From Bacteroidota bacterium (lineage in GTDB: Bacteria > Bacteroidota > Bacteroidia > UBA7662 > CANHCV01), in assembly GCA_947501265.1 (NCBI GenBank), contig CANMVY010000013.1:1-63826 (forward strand): a stretch of 63,826 nucleotides of DNA, written 5' to 3'. Shown here in pieces: positions 1-9,800 of this stretch; the stretch's first letter is position 1; each line of letters begins with the position of its first letter. The notes below the pieces were generated by a model. It did no database searches. It worked only from the letters and a program-made list of their open reading frames with translations, and was not told the origin of the DNA. Both the position numbers and the translations under genes were made by a program.

Positions 1-606
1 TATCCCGAAACGGGGTACGGCTACATCGAAGCCGAAGGGGAAAGCGTACATTCTTTTAAAGAAAAACCAACGCTCGAAACCGCTCAAGAATACATTTCCA
101 CCGGGCGTTATTATTGGAATGCAGGCATGTTTGCCTTTTCCGCCCAAACTTTCTTGGAAGAATGCCAGAAACATGCCCCAGATTTGTACGAAAAAACTAA
201 AATGGCTTGGGAAAATGCTCAAAAAAGCGAGCATGTGTTGGCACCGCAAGAGAACGACATGAAGGAAATTCCTTCCATTTCCATCGATTATGCCGTAATT
301 GAGAAAACAGATCGACTTCGAATGGTTCCTGCATCCATGGGATGGAGCGATCTCGGTAGTTTCGATGCCCTGGCCGACGAGTACGAAAAGAATCAAATCC
401 CCTTGGAAACGGAACGCTTGGTTCAAATCGATGGAAAACATAATTTCGTTTTCGCACCCGGAACGGTGGTCGCAACTGTAGGAGTTTCTAACCTTCTCAT
501 CATTCAAACGCCCGATGCGTTGTTGGTTTGCGAAAAAGGAAAAAGCCAACAAGTTCGATCCGTTATGGAAGATTTAAAGTTGAACCTTCCCAGCATCACC
601 CAATGA
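1..606 (+). CDS. manC: Mannose-1-phosphate guanylyltransferase, C-terminal part (5' end outside window)
   Basis: This cytoplasmic enzyme makes GDP-mannose from mannose-1-phosphate and GTP for surface polysaccharides. The frame is open from base 1, so the N-terminal nucleotide-binding signature lies upstream; about 200 residues of a usual ~350 are visible. Family landmarks are PETGYGYIE (1-9), FKEKP (19-23), WNAGMF near 39, IDYAVIEKT in the middle and the DLGSFDAL segment. No C-terminal isomerase domain follows, so this is the short monofunctional type. It overlaps the next gene by ATGA, suggesting translational coupling with an outer-membrane barrel that may act on polysaccharide. The family is clear; the symbol is by analogy. 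Confidence 0.9.
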   Translation, partial: YPETGYGYIEAEGESVHSFKEKPTLETAQEYISTGRYYWNAGMFAFSAQTFLEECQKHAPDLYEKTKMAWENAQKSEHVLAPQENDMKEIPSISIDYAVIEKTDRLRMVPASMGWSDLGSFDALADEYEKNQIPLETERLVQIDGKHNFVFAPGTVVATVGVSNLLIIQTPDALLVCEKGKSQQVRSVMEDLKLNLPSITQ

Positions 607-2231
607 AAAAAGCCGTCTTTCTTGTTTTCGTTTGTTTGAGTTTTGTTGGGGGATATGCCCAACCATTTTTTCTGCTCTCACGATCCAACGACCCCCAATA
701 CCGCATCAATTCCTTCATTTTTCAAGAAGATTTGCGGTTTTTCTTCGAACCCTACGCCATTTCTATGGATGATACGGAATCGCTTAAACTGAGTTCTATA
801 GCCCGACACAGCTTGTCCTATTTGTCGTACTACAACCAAAGCAAGCCTGCCGTCATTTCCAAGAACAAATGGATTCAAAAAATCACCGACCACGAGTTAA
901 TCCAGTTTGTTGATACCGATTTTTACATTCAGGTTTACCCTTTGGTTGATTTTTCTGCCGGACAATCCAATCTAAAGGACAATCGATTATCTCAAAATAC
1001 ACGCGGATTTTGGCTATCGGGAATGTCGCGGAAATTTGGGTTTACGACCACTTTTGCAGAAAACCAATCGGTTTTGCCAACATTTTTAGATTCGTTTCGA
1101 ACTGTTTCAGGGACTTTGCCAGGGCAGGGGCCGGTGAAGAATTTCAAAGTGGGCGGCTACGATTATGGTTATGCCACCGGCGAACTCGCCTACAGAGCCG
1201 CCTTCAATGTGCGATTGGCCTTCGGAAACGAGCGGCAATTCATTGGCGATGGATACCGGTCGCTGATTTTAAGTGATTTCTGCTCGCCTTATCCGTATTT
1301 CAAGGCAGAGTGGAAAATGGGACCCATTCAATACCGGTATCAAATTGCACAAATGCAAGACCGAACTGTGCCGAGCAATGTAAAACCACTTCCAACCAAA
1401 TACCACGCTTTTCACTACCTGGATTGGAAAGTCACTCAAAAATGGAGAATTGGTGTTTACGATGCCATCGTTTGGGCCCGCATTTCTCCCTTTAATGGAA
1501 CCAACCGCGGAGTCGATTGGAACTATCTCAATCCATTTGTCTTCTTTCGACCGCTTGAATACAACAACCGAAGTGTAGATAATGCGTTTCTTGCTTTGAA
1601 TACCTCCTACAACATAACGAGTCGGGTTCAAACGTACGGACAGCTTTTTTTGGATGAATTCAAATTGTCTGACTGGCGGAAAAAAAATCAAAGTTGGACC
1701 CAAAAATTCGGAATTCAAGCCGGAGTGAAAGGGCATGTTGATTTGAAGAATCACCGAAATATTTTCGGACTTTTGGAATACAACGTCGTTCGTCCGTACA
1801 CGTATTCTCACCAGTATCCAGTTCAAAATTACAGCCATGCCAATGCTCCGTTGGCCCATCCGTTGGGTGCCAATTTTCATGAGCTTTTGGGCCAAGTGCA
1901 GGTTACACAAAATCGATTTCAAGCCAACCTTTGGTTTTCCAATAGCATTCGAGGAAACGATACTTCTTCGGCTTCTTTGGGCGGAAATATTTTCAAAAAT
2001 TACAATTTGCGACCTGCCGATGAAGGGAATGCACTCACTCAAGGAGATCCACAGAATATCATTCATTATCGGTTTTCCTTGGGGTACATCATCAACCGAG
2101 GCAATAACCTTCGCCTCGAATTGAACTACGGTTCCCGCTCCATTCATTCCCCTGCTCAGTCATCCATCAAGGAAAATTACTGGAGCTTCGGAATAAAATC
2201 TGCCATTTTTTACCGCCCATCCGATTTTTAA
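603..2231 (+). CDS. Wzi/RemB-like outer-membrane beta-barrel protein
   Basis: The 542-residue product starts with MKKAVFLVFVCLSFVGGYAQ, a signal peptide. I chose this ATG because it overlaps the upstream stop (ATGA) and begins the signal sequence; the frame is also open further upstream. The body alternates aromatic and polar residues as in beta-barrels. The segment around residues 205-245 (GNERQFIGDGYRSLILSDF, then YPYFKAEW) resembles capsule-assembly Wzi-type proteins and the Bacteroidota gliding protein RemB. Wzi proteins anchor capsule polysaccharide at the outer membrane, which would suit the coupled GDP-mannose gene. The barrel is well supported; the exact role is inference. It shares its last base with the next start (TAATG). 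Confidence 0.75.
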   Translation: MKKAVFLVFVCLSFVGGYAQPFFLLSRSNDPQYRINSFIFQEDLRFFFEPYAISMDDTESLKLSSIARHSLSYLSYYNQSKPAVISKNKWIQKITDHELIQFVDTDFYIQVYPLVDFSAGQSNLKDNRLSQNTRGFWLSGMSRKFGFTTTFAENQSVLPTFLDSFRTVSGTLPGQGPVKNFKVGGYDYGYATGELAYRAAFNVRLAFGNERQFIGDGYRSLILSDFCSPYPYFKAEWKMGPIQYRYQIAQMQDRTVPSNVKPLPTKYHAFHYLDWKVTQKWRIGVYDAIVWARISPFNGTNRGVDWNYLNPFVFFRPLEYNNRSVDNAFLALNTSYNITSRVQTYGQLFLDEFKLSDWRKKNQSWTQKFGIQAGVKGHVDLKNHRNIFGLLEYNVVRPYTYSHQYPVQNYSHANAPLAHPLGANFHELLGQVQVTQNRFQANLWFSNSIRGNDTSSASLGGNIFKNYNLRPADEGNALTQGDPQNIIHYRFSLGYIINRGNNLRLELNYGSRSIHSPAQSSIKENYWSFGIKSAIFYRPSDF

Positions 2232-2761
2232 TGAAAGAACTCGTTTACGGAATGATTGAAGATAATGTGGTGATTGCATTCAAGCATCAAGCCATTCAAT
2301 ATGCCTCCATTTCGGATGCCATTCCTCGCTCAAAAAATTGGGCTGATTTTATTCGTTTAACATCCCAAGAAACGTACGAAGAAGTCATGTACCGAATTTT
2401 GGAAGTCTTGGAATACGATCAATTATTTCCTCATTTTTTGATGGGAGAAAGCCTTTCCAATTACGTTCCTGGGCTGGTTCTTCCTCTTCCGGAAGATGAG
2501 TTTTCGGTTGAACTTCTTCCCGGTTTTGAAGATGGAGATTTTTTCCCAAGGTTTGAAGAAGAAATCTTATCGTGGTTGCCCGAAGAAATTTTTCAGGAAA
2601 TGGGAAAAGTGGAAGAACTGGAAAACGATGCTTTCCGTTATCGAATCATGCCGGATTCCATCCAATTGGTGATCCAAAGTTTCGAATCTTTGGGTTTTTC
2701 GGTAGAAGAAGATACTTCACTCATTTTGAAAGCCCAAGGACATGAAACTCCTGCTGCATGA
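2231..2761 (+). CDS. Conserved-looking hypothetical acidic protein
   Basis: The 176-residue product has no signal peptide or membrane segment and is rich in Glu, Asp, Phe and Pro, for example around residues 85-125. I do not recognise the family. It is a real gene by context: it starts on the last base of the barrel gene's stop (TAATG) and overlaps the following glutaminase gene by 20 bp, so all three are probably translated from one mRNA. Its acidic, soluble character suggests a cytoplasmic protein. Nothing in the sequence indicates a catalytic function. Confidence 0.7.
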   Translation: MKELVYGMIEDNVVIAFKHQAIQYASISDAIPRSKNWADFIRLTSQETYEEVMYRILEVLEYDQLFPHFLMGESLSNYVPGLVLPLPEDEFSVELLPGFEDGDFFPRFEEEILSWLPEEIFQEMGKVEELENDAFRYRIMPDSIQLVIQSFESLGFSVEEDTSLILKAQGHETPAA

Positions 2762-3308
2762 TAATTTCGACTCTTTCACTTACCTTCTAGCCGATTATTT
2801 CCTTCGGTTAGGGGCCGATTTGCAAATTGTTCATAACCAAGAGCAGCTTCCTTCTTTGGAACAATTCGATGGATTAATTTTATCACCGGGCCCCGATCGC
2901 CCTGCTAATGCGGGGAACTTAATGGAAGTGGTTCAGCGGGCCGCCGACGAACGTTTCCCTACATTTGGAGTTTGTTTGGGCCATCAGGCTATGGGGGAAT
3001 TTCTTGGCGCATCGTTGGTTCTTGCCCATGAGCCCATGCACGGAAGAACCTCTGCCCTTCAACATGGGCAAACTGGAATTTTTCAAGAGCTCCCCAATGG
3101 CTTTTCCGTTATGCGGTACCATTCCTTGGTGTTGAAAGAAAAGACGAGTTTATTTTCGGTGGAAGCGGTAACGCCCCAAAAAGAAATCATGGCAATTCAA
3201 GCAAACCATCTTCCCTGGTGGGGCGTTCAGTTCCATCCTGAAAGCATTCAAACCGATTTTGGCTTGAAAATCATCGAAAACTGGATGGTGCAAACTTCAA
3301 AAAATTAA
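2742..3308 (+). CDS. pabA: Class I glutamine amidotransferase (aminodeoxychorismate/anthranilate synthase component II)
   Basis: The 188-residue product is a glutaminase subunit that supplies ammonia to chorismate-using enzymes of folate or tryptophan synthesis. It has the family start (DNFDSFTYLLADY, residues 7-19), the oxyanion motif LILSPGPDRP, the nucleophile elbow FGVCLGHQ with its catalytic Cys, the MHGRTS segment and the FHPES His/Glu pair near the C-terminus. Length is normal for a stand-alone PabA/TrpG. No trpE or pabB is nearby, so which pathway it serves cannot be told; such subunits are often shared. It overlaps the upstream gene by 20 bp. Confidence 0.88.
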   Translation: MKLLLHDNFDSFTYLLADYFLRLGADLQIVHNQEQLPSLEQFDGLILSPGPDRPANAGNLMEVVQRAADERFPTFGVCLGHQAMGEFLGASLVLAHEPMHGRTSALQHGQTGIFQELPNGFSVMRYHSLVLKEKTSLFSVEAVTPQKEIMAIQANHLPWWGVQFHPESIQTDFGLKIIENWMVQTSKN

Positions 3309-3340
3309 TACCTATATTTACACTCAGAAACCAACTTACT

Positions 3341-4102
3341 ATGTCGTATACGATCGTTGAAGAAAATGAATTCCGTTATGTAGATGTTGGAGAAGGTCAA
3401 CCGTTGGTGCTTCTGCATGGACTTTTCGGCGCGCTGAGCAATTGGCAAGGCGTAATCGATAAGTTCAAAGAAAATTACCGGGTTTTCATTCCCATTCTTC
3501 CATTATATTCGCTTCCTCTGCTCAACACCAATGTGCCAAATTTGGCCAAATATGTTGATAAAATATTGAAATTCAAGGGAATTGAAAATGCCGTTTTGAT
3601 CGGCAATTCCTTGGGCGGACACGTTTCCTTGTTGTACATCATTAACCATGCGCCCAAATATTGTGGCCTGGTTTTAACCGGTAGCTCGGGCTTGTACGAA
3701 AACGGCATGGGCGGTTCCTACCCCAAAAGAGGTAGTTACGACTACATCAAAAATAAAACCGAAGAAACGTTTTTTAACCCCGAAACGGCTACCAAAGAAT
3801 TGGTGGATGAAGTTTTCGATATTGTAAACGATCGAAACAAAATCATTCGCGTTTTGGCCATGTCTAAAAGTGCCATTCGTCAAAACCTCAGCCAAGATTT
3901 GAAGGTCATCAACCAGCCAACGCTGTTGATTTGGGGGAAGAATGACATTGTTACTCCTCCTGAAGTTTGTGAAGAATTCCACAAACTCATCCCTCAATCT
4001 GAAATTGCTTGGGTGGATCGCTGCGGTCATGCTCCCATGATGGAATATCCAGATCATTTCAATGATATTTTAGCCGATTGGCTCACCAAAAAGGGATTAT
4101 GA
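3341..4102 (+). CDS. Alpha/beta-fold hydrolase
   Basis: The 253-residue cytoplasmic protein has the oxyanion motif LLHGLFG, the nucleophile elbow GNSLGGH (Ser near residue 89), the acid in WGKNDIVTPPE and the catalytic His in CGHAPMMEYP, so the triad is complete. The substrate cannot be read from sequence. It is followed by a CBS-domain gene and nadK through ATGA overlaps, which suggests co-expression. A weak -7-like box (TATATTTA) lies at 3313-3320, in the 32-bp gap after pabA, so it may have its own promoter. Confidence 0.88.
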   Translation: MSYTIVEENEFRYVDVGEGQPLVLLHGLFGALSNWQGVIDKFKENYRVFIPILPLYSLPLLNTNVPNLAKYVDKILKFKGIENAVLIGNSLGGHVSLLYIINHAPKYCGLVLTGSSGLYENGMGGSYPKRGSYDYIKNKTEETFFNPETATKELVDEVFDIVNDRNKIIRVLAMSKSAIRQNLSQDLKVINQPTLLIWGKNDIVTPPEVCEEFHKLIPQSEIAWVDRCGHAPMMEYPDHFNDILADWLTKKGL

Positions 4103-4764
4103 TCGCCAAAGAAATTCTCGATCAACGCATCGTCGCCGCCAAACCTGAAGAACTCATCAAGGAAGCGGCGATTCGTTTTTTAGGCCACAACCTCGGTCAC
4201 ATTCCTGTTGTAGAATCGGAACATTTGGTTGGGTTATTATCGATCGAGACCATGTTGGAAGATGGATTACTTGAAAAAGAATGTGCCTATGCACTTTCGC
4301 CAACGATCATTCCTCAAACCCATCCCAATGCCCCCCTCTCCAAGGTTTTCGGGCCGATGATGGGGCAACACCTCACCGTTTTGCCCGTGGTTAACGCCGA
4401 CGAAAAATACGTGGGATGCATTACCACGGCTAGCTGGTTGTCCTTTCTTCAAGAAAGTCCTTCCTTGTTATCGGAAGGCGGATTGATCATCTTGAAAATG
4501 GGTATTCACGATTACATGCCGAGCCAATTGGCCCGAATTTGCGAGTCGGAAAACGCTCGTTTGGTTCACCTTTCCTGCAGCGATCCCGATGCCGATTTAA
4601 ACATCGAGGTAACGTTGAAGGTAAACCTAAGTCACATGGAACCCATTCGAAGCGCCATGGAACGCTTCGATTACCAAGTATTATCGGTTATTCAAGCTGC
4701 TGAAATGGATGAATTCCTGCACGATCGGTGGAAAAATTTAGAGAATTACCTCAATATCGAATGA
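4099..4764 (+). CDS. CBS-domain protein
   Basis: The 221-residue protein has two CBS motifs in the first ~125 residues: one through AAIRFLGHNLGHIPVVE and LVGLLSIETML, the second around LTVLPVVNADEKYVGCIT. The C-terminal ~90 residues look like an ACT-type fold (IILKMGIHDYMPSQLARICE). CBS pairs usually bind adenine nucleotides. I chose the ATG at 4099 because it overlaps the upstream stop (ATGA). It sits directly before nadK, also with an ATGA overlap; this CBS-nadK pairing is common in Bacteroidota and suggests a regulatory link to NAD(P) pools, which is inference. Confidence 0.88.
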   Translation: MIAKEILDQRIVAAKPEELIKEAAIRFLGHNLGHIPVVESEHLVGLLSIETMLEDGLLEKECAYALSPTIIPQTHPNAPLSKVFGPMMGQHLTVLPVVNADEKYVGCITTASWLSFLQESPSLLSEGGLIILKMGIHDYMPSQLARICESENARLVHLSCSDPDADLNIEVTLKVNLSHMEPIRSAMERFDYQVLSVIQAAEMDEFLHDRWKNLENYLNIE

Positions 4765-5612
4765 ACATTGCCCTCTACAGTCGAAAACTAGAGCCGAAAA
4801 ACAACGAAATCATTCGCAACTTGGTTGAAGCCCTACAAAATAGAGGCGCTACGTTGTTTTTTCATCACCATTTTTCAGACATCTTTCCCTCCGAATCAAC
4901 GGTTTTTTCTGAAGCACTGCCTCCAAAAACAGATTTGGTATTGTCGCTTGGCGGTGATGGAACCGTTTTGGAAACGGCCATGCTCGTCAAGAATTCTGGA
5001 ATTCCTGTTTTGGGCCTGAACTTCGGAAAAATGGGATTTTTAGCGGCCCAAAACGACTCTTTTGAAGAAATTGCGCAAGCGTTGGTAGATCAAAATTTCC
5101 AATTAGAAAGCCGTAGCCTCATTGAATTGATCACCCCGAATGGGTTGTTTCAAAACCACCCGTTTGCGTTGAATGACTTAACCATTCTCAAAAAAGATCG
5201 GGCATCCATGATTGGGGTTCACGTATCGGTGAATGGCCAACGACTCAGCACCATTTGGGCCGACGGAATTATTGTGGCAACTCCTACCGGTTCTACCGGA
5301 TACTCGTTGAGTTGCGGAGGCCCCATCGCCTTTCCCGATAGCCCCATTTTCATCATTTCTCCCATTGCTCCCCATCAACTCAATGTACGTCCCGTTGTGG
5401 TTCCCGACCATGCTGTTATTGAGCTGAGTTTCAAAGAGAAGAACATCCAGTTTGCGGCTACCCTCGATTCCAGAACCGAGTGGTTCGATTCTAATATCAC
5501 GTTGAAGGTTAAAAAGGCCGATTTCCATTTTCGATTGGTGCGTTTGCCGTGGGAAAATTTTCCCGAGAACATTCGCAAAAAGTTGCAGTGGGGAATTGAT
5601 ATCAGAAATTAA
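4761..5612 (+). CDS. nadK: NAD kinase
   Basis: The 283-residue enzyme phosphorylates NAD to NADP in the cytoplasm. Diagnostic motifs are GGDGT (64-68), LGLNFGKMGFLA shortly after, NDLTI, and ADGIIVATPTGSTGYSLSCGG with GPI, which together form the NAD-binding site. The start at 4761 is the ATG overlapping the CBS gene's stop; an in-frame upstream ATG would extend 11 residues into that gene without family support. Length is typical. Confidence 0.96.
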   Translation: MNIALYSRKLEPKNNEIIRNLVEALQNRGATLFFHHHFSDIFPSESTVFSEALPPKTDLVLSLGGDGTVLETAMLVKNSGIPVLGLNFGKMGFLAAQNDSFEEIAQALVDQNFQLESRSLIELITPNGLFQNHPFALNDLTILKKDRASMIGVHVSVNGQRLSTIWADGIIVATPTGSTGYSLSCGGPIAFPDSPIFIISPIAPHQLNVRPVVVPDHAVIELSFKEKNIQFAATLDSRTEWFDSNITLKVKKADFHFRLVRLPWENFPENIRKKLQWGIDIRN

Positions 5613-5618
5613 ATAGGC

Positions 5619-6464
5619 ATGATTTTCAGAAACAACCATTTCCAGGTGCCTTCTACCCAAGACGTACTGGTTTACGATGCCTTCATCCCTGAAAACCCTA
5701 AAGGAATTGTTTTATTTATTCATGGGTTTAAGGGATTCAAAGATTGGGGAGCGTGGAATGCTTGTTCAGAAGGTTGGATGAAGGAAGGTTGGGCAGTCAT
5801 CAAATTTAACTTTTCTCACAACGGTACTGGCCTTGAGGAAACGCAATCGTTTGTTCATCCCGAAAAATTTCGAAAAAATACGTACAGTCGAGAACGAATG
5901 GAAACCTTGGTGTTTCTTGATTTTATTCGTTCTGGAGAAGATTTTCCGGCGTTGCGGAAGTTGCCGCTATTTGTAGTTGGGCATAGCCGAGGTGCAGGTG
6001 CGGCCATCAATGCGGCAAGCCATCCATCGGTGAAGGGAATTTCAACCTGGGCGGGAATCAGCAAATACAACCGATGGGGGGAAGAACAGCGGCAGCGTTG
6101 GGAAATCATGGGATCCATGGAAATCATCAACCAAAGAACCGGAGAATCGTTGCCTCTCGATGTTGATTTATTGCAAGATTACCAAAGAAACAAGAACATC
6201 CTACGCATCAAAACCAATGTTCAAAGGCTGCAAAAGCCCATGCTGATCATTCATGGTACCGCCGATGAGGCCGTTTCTTGGGAAGAAGCATTGAAGTTGA
6301 AAAAATGGAATGCCCTTGCACATTTGCATTTGGTTGAAGGAGCCAATCATGTTTTTGGAGCATCCCATCCTTGGAATTCTGAAGAGCTGCCCCACACCAT
6401 GAAAGGAGTCGCTGAGAAAACAATTCGTTTTTTCGAGAACGTTATTCTCCCAAAATTTCCTTGA
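5619..6464 (+). CDS. Alpha/beta hydrolase of the dienelactone hydrolase/peptidase S9-like type
   Basis: The 281-residue soluble protein carries the oxyanion region LFIHGFKGFKDWGAW, the nucleophile elbow GHSRGAG (Ser near 130), the acid in IHGTADEAVSWEEA and the His in EGANHVFGA. It follows nadK after 6 bp, so it is likely the last gene of this string. Its 3' end overlaps the convergent receiver gene by 23 bp. The substrate is unknown; such proteins are often esterases acting on small acyl esters. Confidence 0.87.
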   Translation: MIFRNNHFQVPSTQDVLVYDAFIPENPKGIVLFIHGFKGFKDWGAWNACSEGWMKEGWAVIKFNFSHNGTGLEETQSFVHPEKFRKNTYSRERMETLVFLDFIRSGEDFPALRKLPLFVVGHSRGAGAAINAASHPSVKGISTWAGISKYNRWGEEQRQRWEIMGSMEIINQRTGESLPLDVDLLQDYQRNKNILRIKTNVQRLQKPMLIIHGTADEAVSWEEALKLKKWNALAHLHLVEGANHVFGASHPWNSEELPHTMKGVAEKTIRFFENVILPKFP

Positions 6465-6825
6465 TTTTTGAGATAGAAATGGGTTTTTCCAAATAACCCG
6501 TAATCAACGGATAGGACAACCCTTTCTCCCGATCACGGTCGTCCAGAGAAGAGGTAACGAAGTAAACCTGTGAATTTGAAAAATGATGGGGTGGGAGCTT
6601 TTGAAAAGCATCCAACAATTCAAAGCCGTTGATTTCTGGCATGCGGATATCGATCAAAAAAATGCAATCGTTGAAGGGAGCCGCATGAATGGCTTCCAAA
6701 GCTGCCTTACTGCTCTGAAAAACTTGGATATTCGCATCGGCAGCAACTTGACGGATAACAGCTTGATGCAAGAAATTGAAAATTTCATCGTCATCAATCA
6801 AAACAAAAGGCTTCATTGGGGTCAT
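6442..6825 (-). CDS. Single-domain response regulator (CheY-like receiver)
   Basis: The 127-residue protein is one receiver domain with no output domain. It has the acidic pocket DDDE (11-14), the phospho-acceptor Asp59 in LIDIRMPEINGFELL, the switch Thr/Ser in VTSS (90-93) and Lys114 in LEKPIS, so it should be phosphorylatable. No histidine kinase is adjacent. It may act as a diffusible phospho-carrier or protein-interaction switch. A second in-frame ATG three codons later is an equal alternative start. Confidence 0.92.
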   Translation of the reverse strand: MTPMKPFVLIDDDEIFNFLHQAVIRQVAADANIQVFQSSKAALEAIHAAPFNDCIFLIDIRMPEINGFELLDAFQKLPPHHFSNSQVYFVTSSLDDRDREKGLSYPLITGYLEKPISISKIKEILGE

Positions 6826-6874
6826 ACCGATTTTAATGGTAGTGAATAAATTATTGGCAGGTTTAAAGAGAAAT

Positions 6875-9800
6875 TTACTTCACCAATTTGATAAGCCCAG
6901 ATTTCTCTACTTTGAATCCATTGCAATACGTGGCCTTCAGGTCGAAAAAGTAAGAACTGTCGTACAAGGCGGAAGAGCCCAATTGCCCATCGCCTTTCCA
7001 CGCTTCTTTGTGATTGTTGGATCGAAACACCGGTTGCCCCCAGCGATTGAAAATGACCAACAAATAATCGTCGGGTTGGTCGGTACTTGGAATGGGTTGA
7101 AACTCATCGTTGGCACCGTCCCCATTGGGCGTAATCACGTTGTACAATTCTTTTCCGCACTCGTTCATCAATACGTCGATCGAATCGATTTGCTCGCAAT
7201 CCAAGGAGTCTTTCATTTTCAGGATGTAAATGCCTGATTGGTCGGGCTTGATGAGCGGATTAGATCCAGAGCCAGCCCCCGACCACTCGTAATCTTTTCC
7301 GGTAATTCTGGGTTCCAACTTTAGGGTTGAATCGGTCTTGCAGAAGCAAGCCGATGCCGGTAGAATATCTTGTTTGATGGAGGATAAACGAAGATTTTGA
7401 TCGATGGAATCAACAATATTGCATGTAGCTGAATCGATGGCAATCAAACGAACGAGGTATGTACCAGAAGTGTCGAATTTTAACGTTGGATTGGGCAAAT
7501 TGGAAACCGAATCGCCGTTTTGGTACCAAATGTACTTGGTGTTGAAACTTGCGCCCGTACAATTGGCCAAATAAGTAATGTTCAAAGGGGCGCAACGGGT
7601 TAAGTTGCCATTGGCTAGAAAATCGGCATCCAACACTTTATCCTTGATTCGAAAGGTAACGGTTAAACTATCTCGATTCGAACAGGGCCCTCCAGCTGAA
7701 TCCCACACAACCAGTTTCAAGGTGTAATAACCCGGAAACGGAATGATGAATTGGGGTTCAAAAGCGGTATCGGTACGAACAGTGGTCCCAGCAGTAAACG
7801 TCCACAAATATCTCAACGAATTGGGTCCAATGGAAGTGTTTTTGGGTTTCAACGCTACGGGCGGGCAAAGGGCTTTGGTAGAATCGATTTCGAAGCCCGC
7901 CCGAATGAGGGCAGCAGCTCGGAAATCAAATTTGAAAACCACCATGTTGCAATTTCCCGAGCTGTCTCTTCTCGACCATGCTCCAGGCGTAGTAGGGAAA
8001 TCGGACACCGGAGTTCCACAGCTCGCACAAACCGAATGGTACATGATGCCTTTTTGATCAAAACGGGAAGTGCCTCCATCCACGTGATCGGCGCTCGAAT
8101 TTCCTCCGAAATAGCTGCCAAACAAGAGTGAAGTAGCATTCTGACCCAAGGCCATCAAATAAAAATCGGAGCTATCGGTCGTAGTTTGAAAAGCGTTTTT
8201 AAGAGGTAAGTCGTACGTTCTTCCTACCCGATTGTTCGAAAGCTGATTGTCACGACCACCCCAACCGGCCAGGTAAATTCGGCCGCAAGAATCCACTTCA
8301 AAGGCCGTAGGAGAGATGTTTGGCCCCAACTGATTGCCACTTCCGAATGCCGTTTGCCAAACCAGCGTATCGAGATTGGGAGTTATTTTTCCAACCCATT
8401 GCTTGGAATTTCCTTGGTTGTAGCAACCTGGGGTTGGAACAATGTTGCCTTCGGTTTGAGCAAAGTAATAAATGCTACCAGCCCCATCAGCCCGAACAAA
8501 AAATACTTGGTCGTAGGCCGATGTTCCGATGTAGGTACTGCGAGAAATGATACGACCGTTTTTCATGATTCTGCAGATGTATCCATCCATACCACCACGA
8601 GATGTAGGTGCTATGACGTTGGGTGTAGTAGGAAAATCGGAACTTTTCGTTCCACCCGAAATATAAATGCTGCTATCGTCGTGAACGAAAATCGAGTAAA
8701 CGGCATCTTCTGCAGTTCCTCCAAGATATCCACTCCAAACTAGGCGGGTAAGGTTGCTATCCATTCGAAATACCACCCCATCTTGAAGCCCTCCATACGT
8801 TAAATCAAAAGAGTTACTAACCGGAAAATTTGCGCTTCGGGTAGAAGTGGCAACAAAAACGTGGCCTGAATCGTCCAGTACAATTTCACCGCGTTGGTTA
8901 TCTCCGTAGTTGTAATTGAGGAAGTTGGGATTGTTGGTTTCAACAATGCTGGCACCGTTCACCCCGTCTTCACCGCTTCCGCCAACGTAGGTAGAAGAAA
9001 GCAATCGGCCTTGGGCGGAAATTTTTAAAACCACAACATCCGTCATTCCATTGTGAGAAGTGTCGTAACAACGGGCAACCTTGGGGAAATTTCCAGAACT
9101 ACTTCTTCCTAATAGGTACAAATTCCCAGCAGTATCGGTCACCAAAGAGGTTGGTTGGTCGCTGGCATTTCCTCCGATGTACGTTGAGTAGCCCAAGGCA
9201 CTACCATTTTGAATAAATTTCGAAATAACGATGTCGTCTTGTCCGCCTTGAAAAACATTTTGAATGGGTCCAAGGGTGGGGTAACCGTTCGGGTTAAGGG
9301 AACCTTGAAAGTAAACAATTCCACCGCCATAGGCATTCCCATCCCGATCGTATGTGGCGGTGTAGCCCCAATTGTCGGCTTTGGAACCCGAATAGGTAGA
9401 GAAGAGCAACAAAGGATCGATGATTCGGGTGGTGGTGGTAACGCTTTTCCCTTTCAATTTGAAACGAACGGAAGAGCCTTCAACTTGAAATTGACAAGGA
9501 AGTTCCTTGTTTCCAGAAGGTTGAACCTCAAAGGCATACGGTTTGTTTTCTTGAACAAGATTCACCGAAGTGGGAATGATCAACGTTCCATGTCCGCCTT
9601 TTTTTGGCGTTGCTCCTTCAAATCGAAATTCAATGTTGGAAGCATCAGCACCCGGATGAAGGACGAGGTTGTATTTTAAGAATCCTCCTTCGGAAAGTAA
9701 TTGAAGATCAATGTTCGGATAAATGCTGTGCAACGTTAATTCTTCGGAAGGGCGAACTTGCTCTGCTTTTCGGTCACCCAAATAGAAATTCAAATTTTCG

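Noticed and set aside
1269-2147. Long minus-strand open frame opposite the Wzi-like gene
   Set aside because: It lies wholly inside a well-supported plus-strand gene, has no family motifs and no promoter box; it is a frame shadow.
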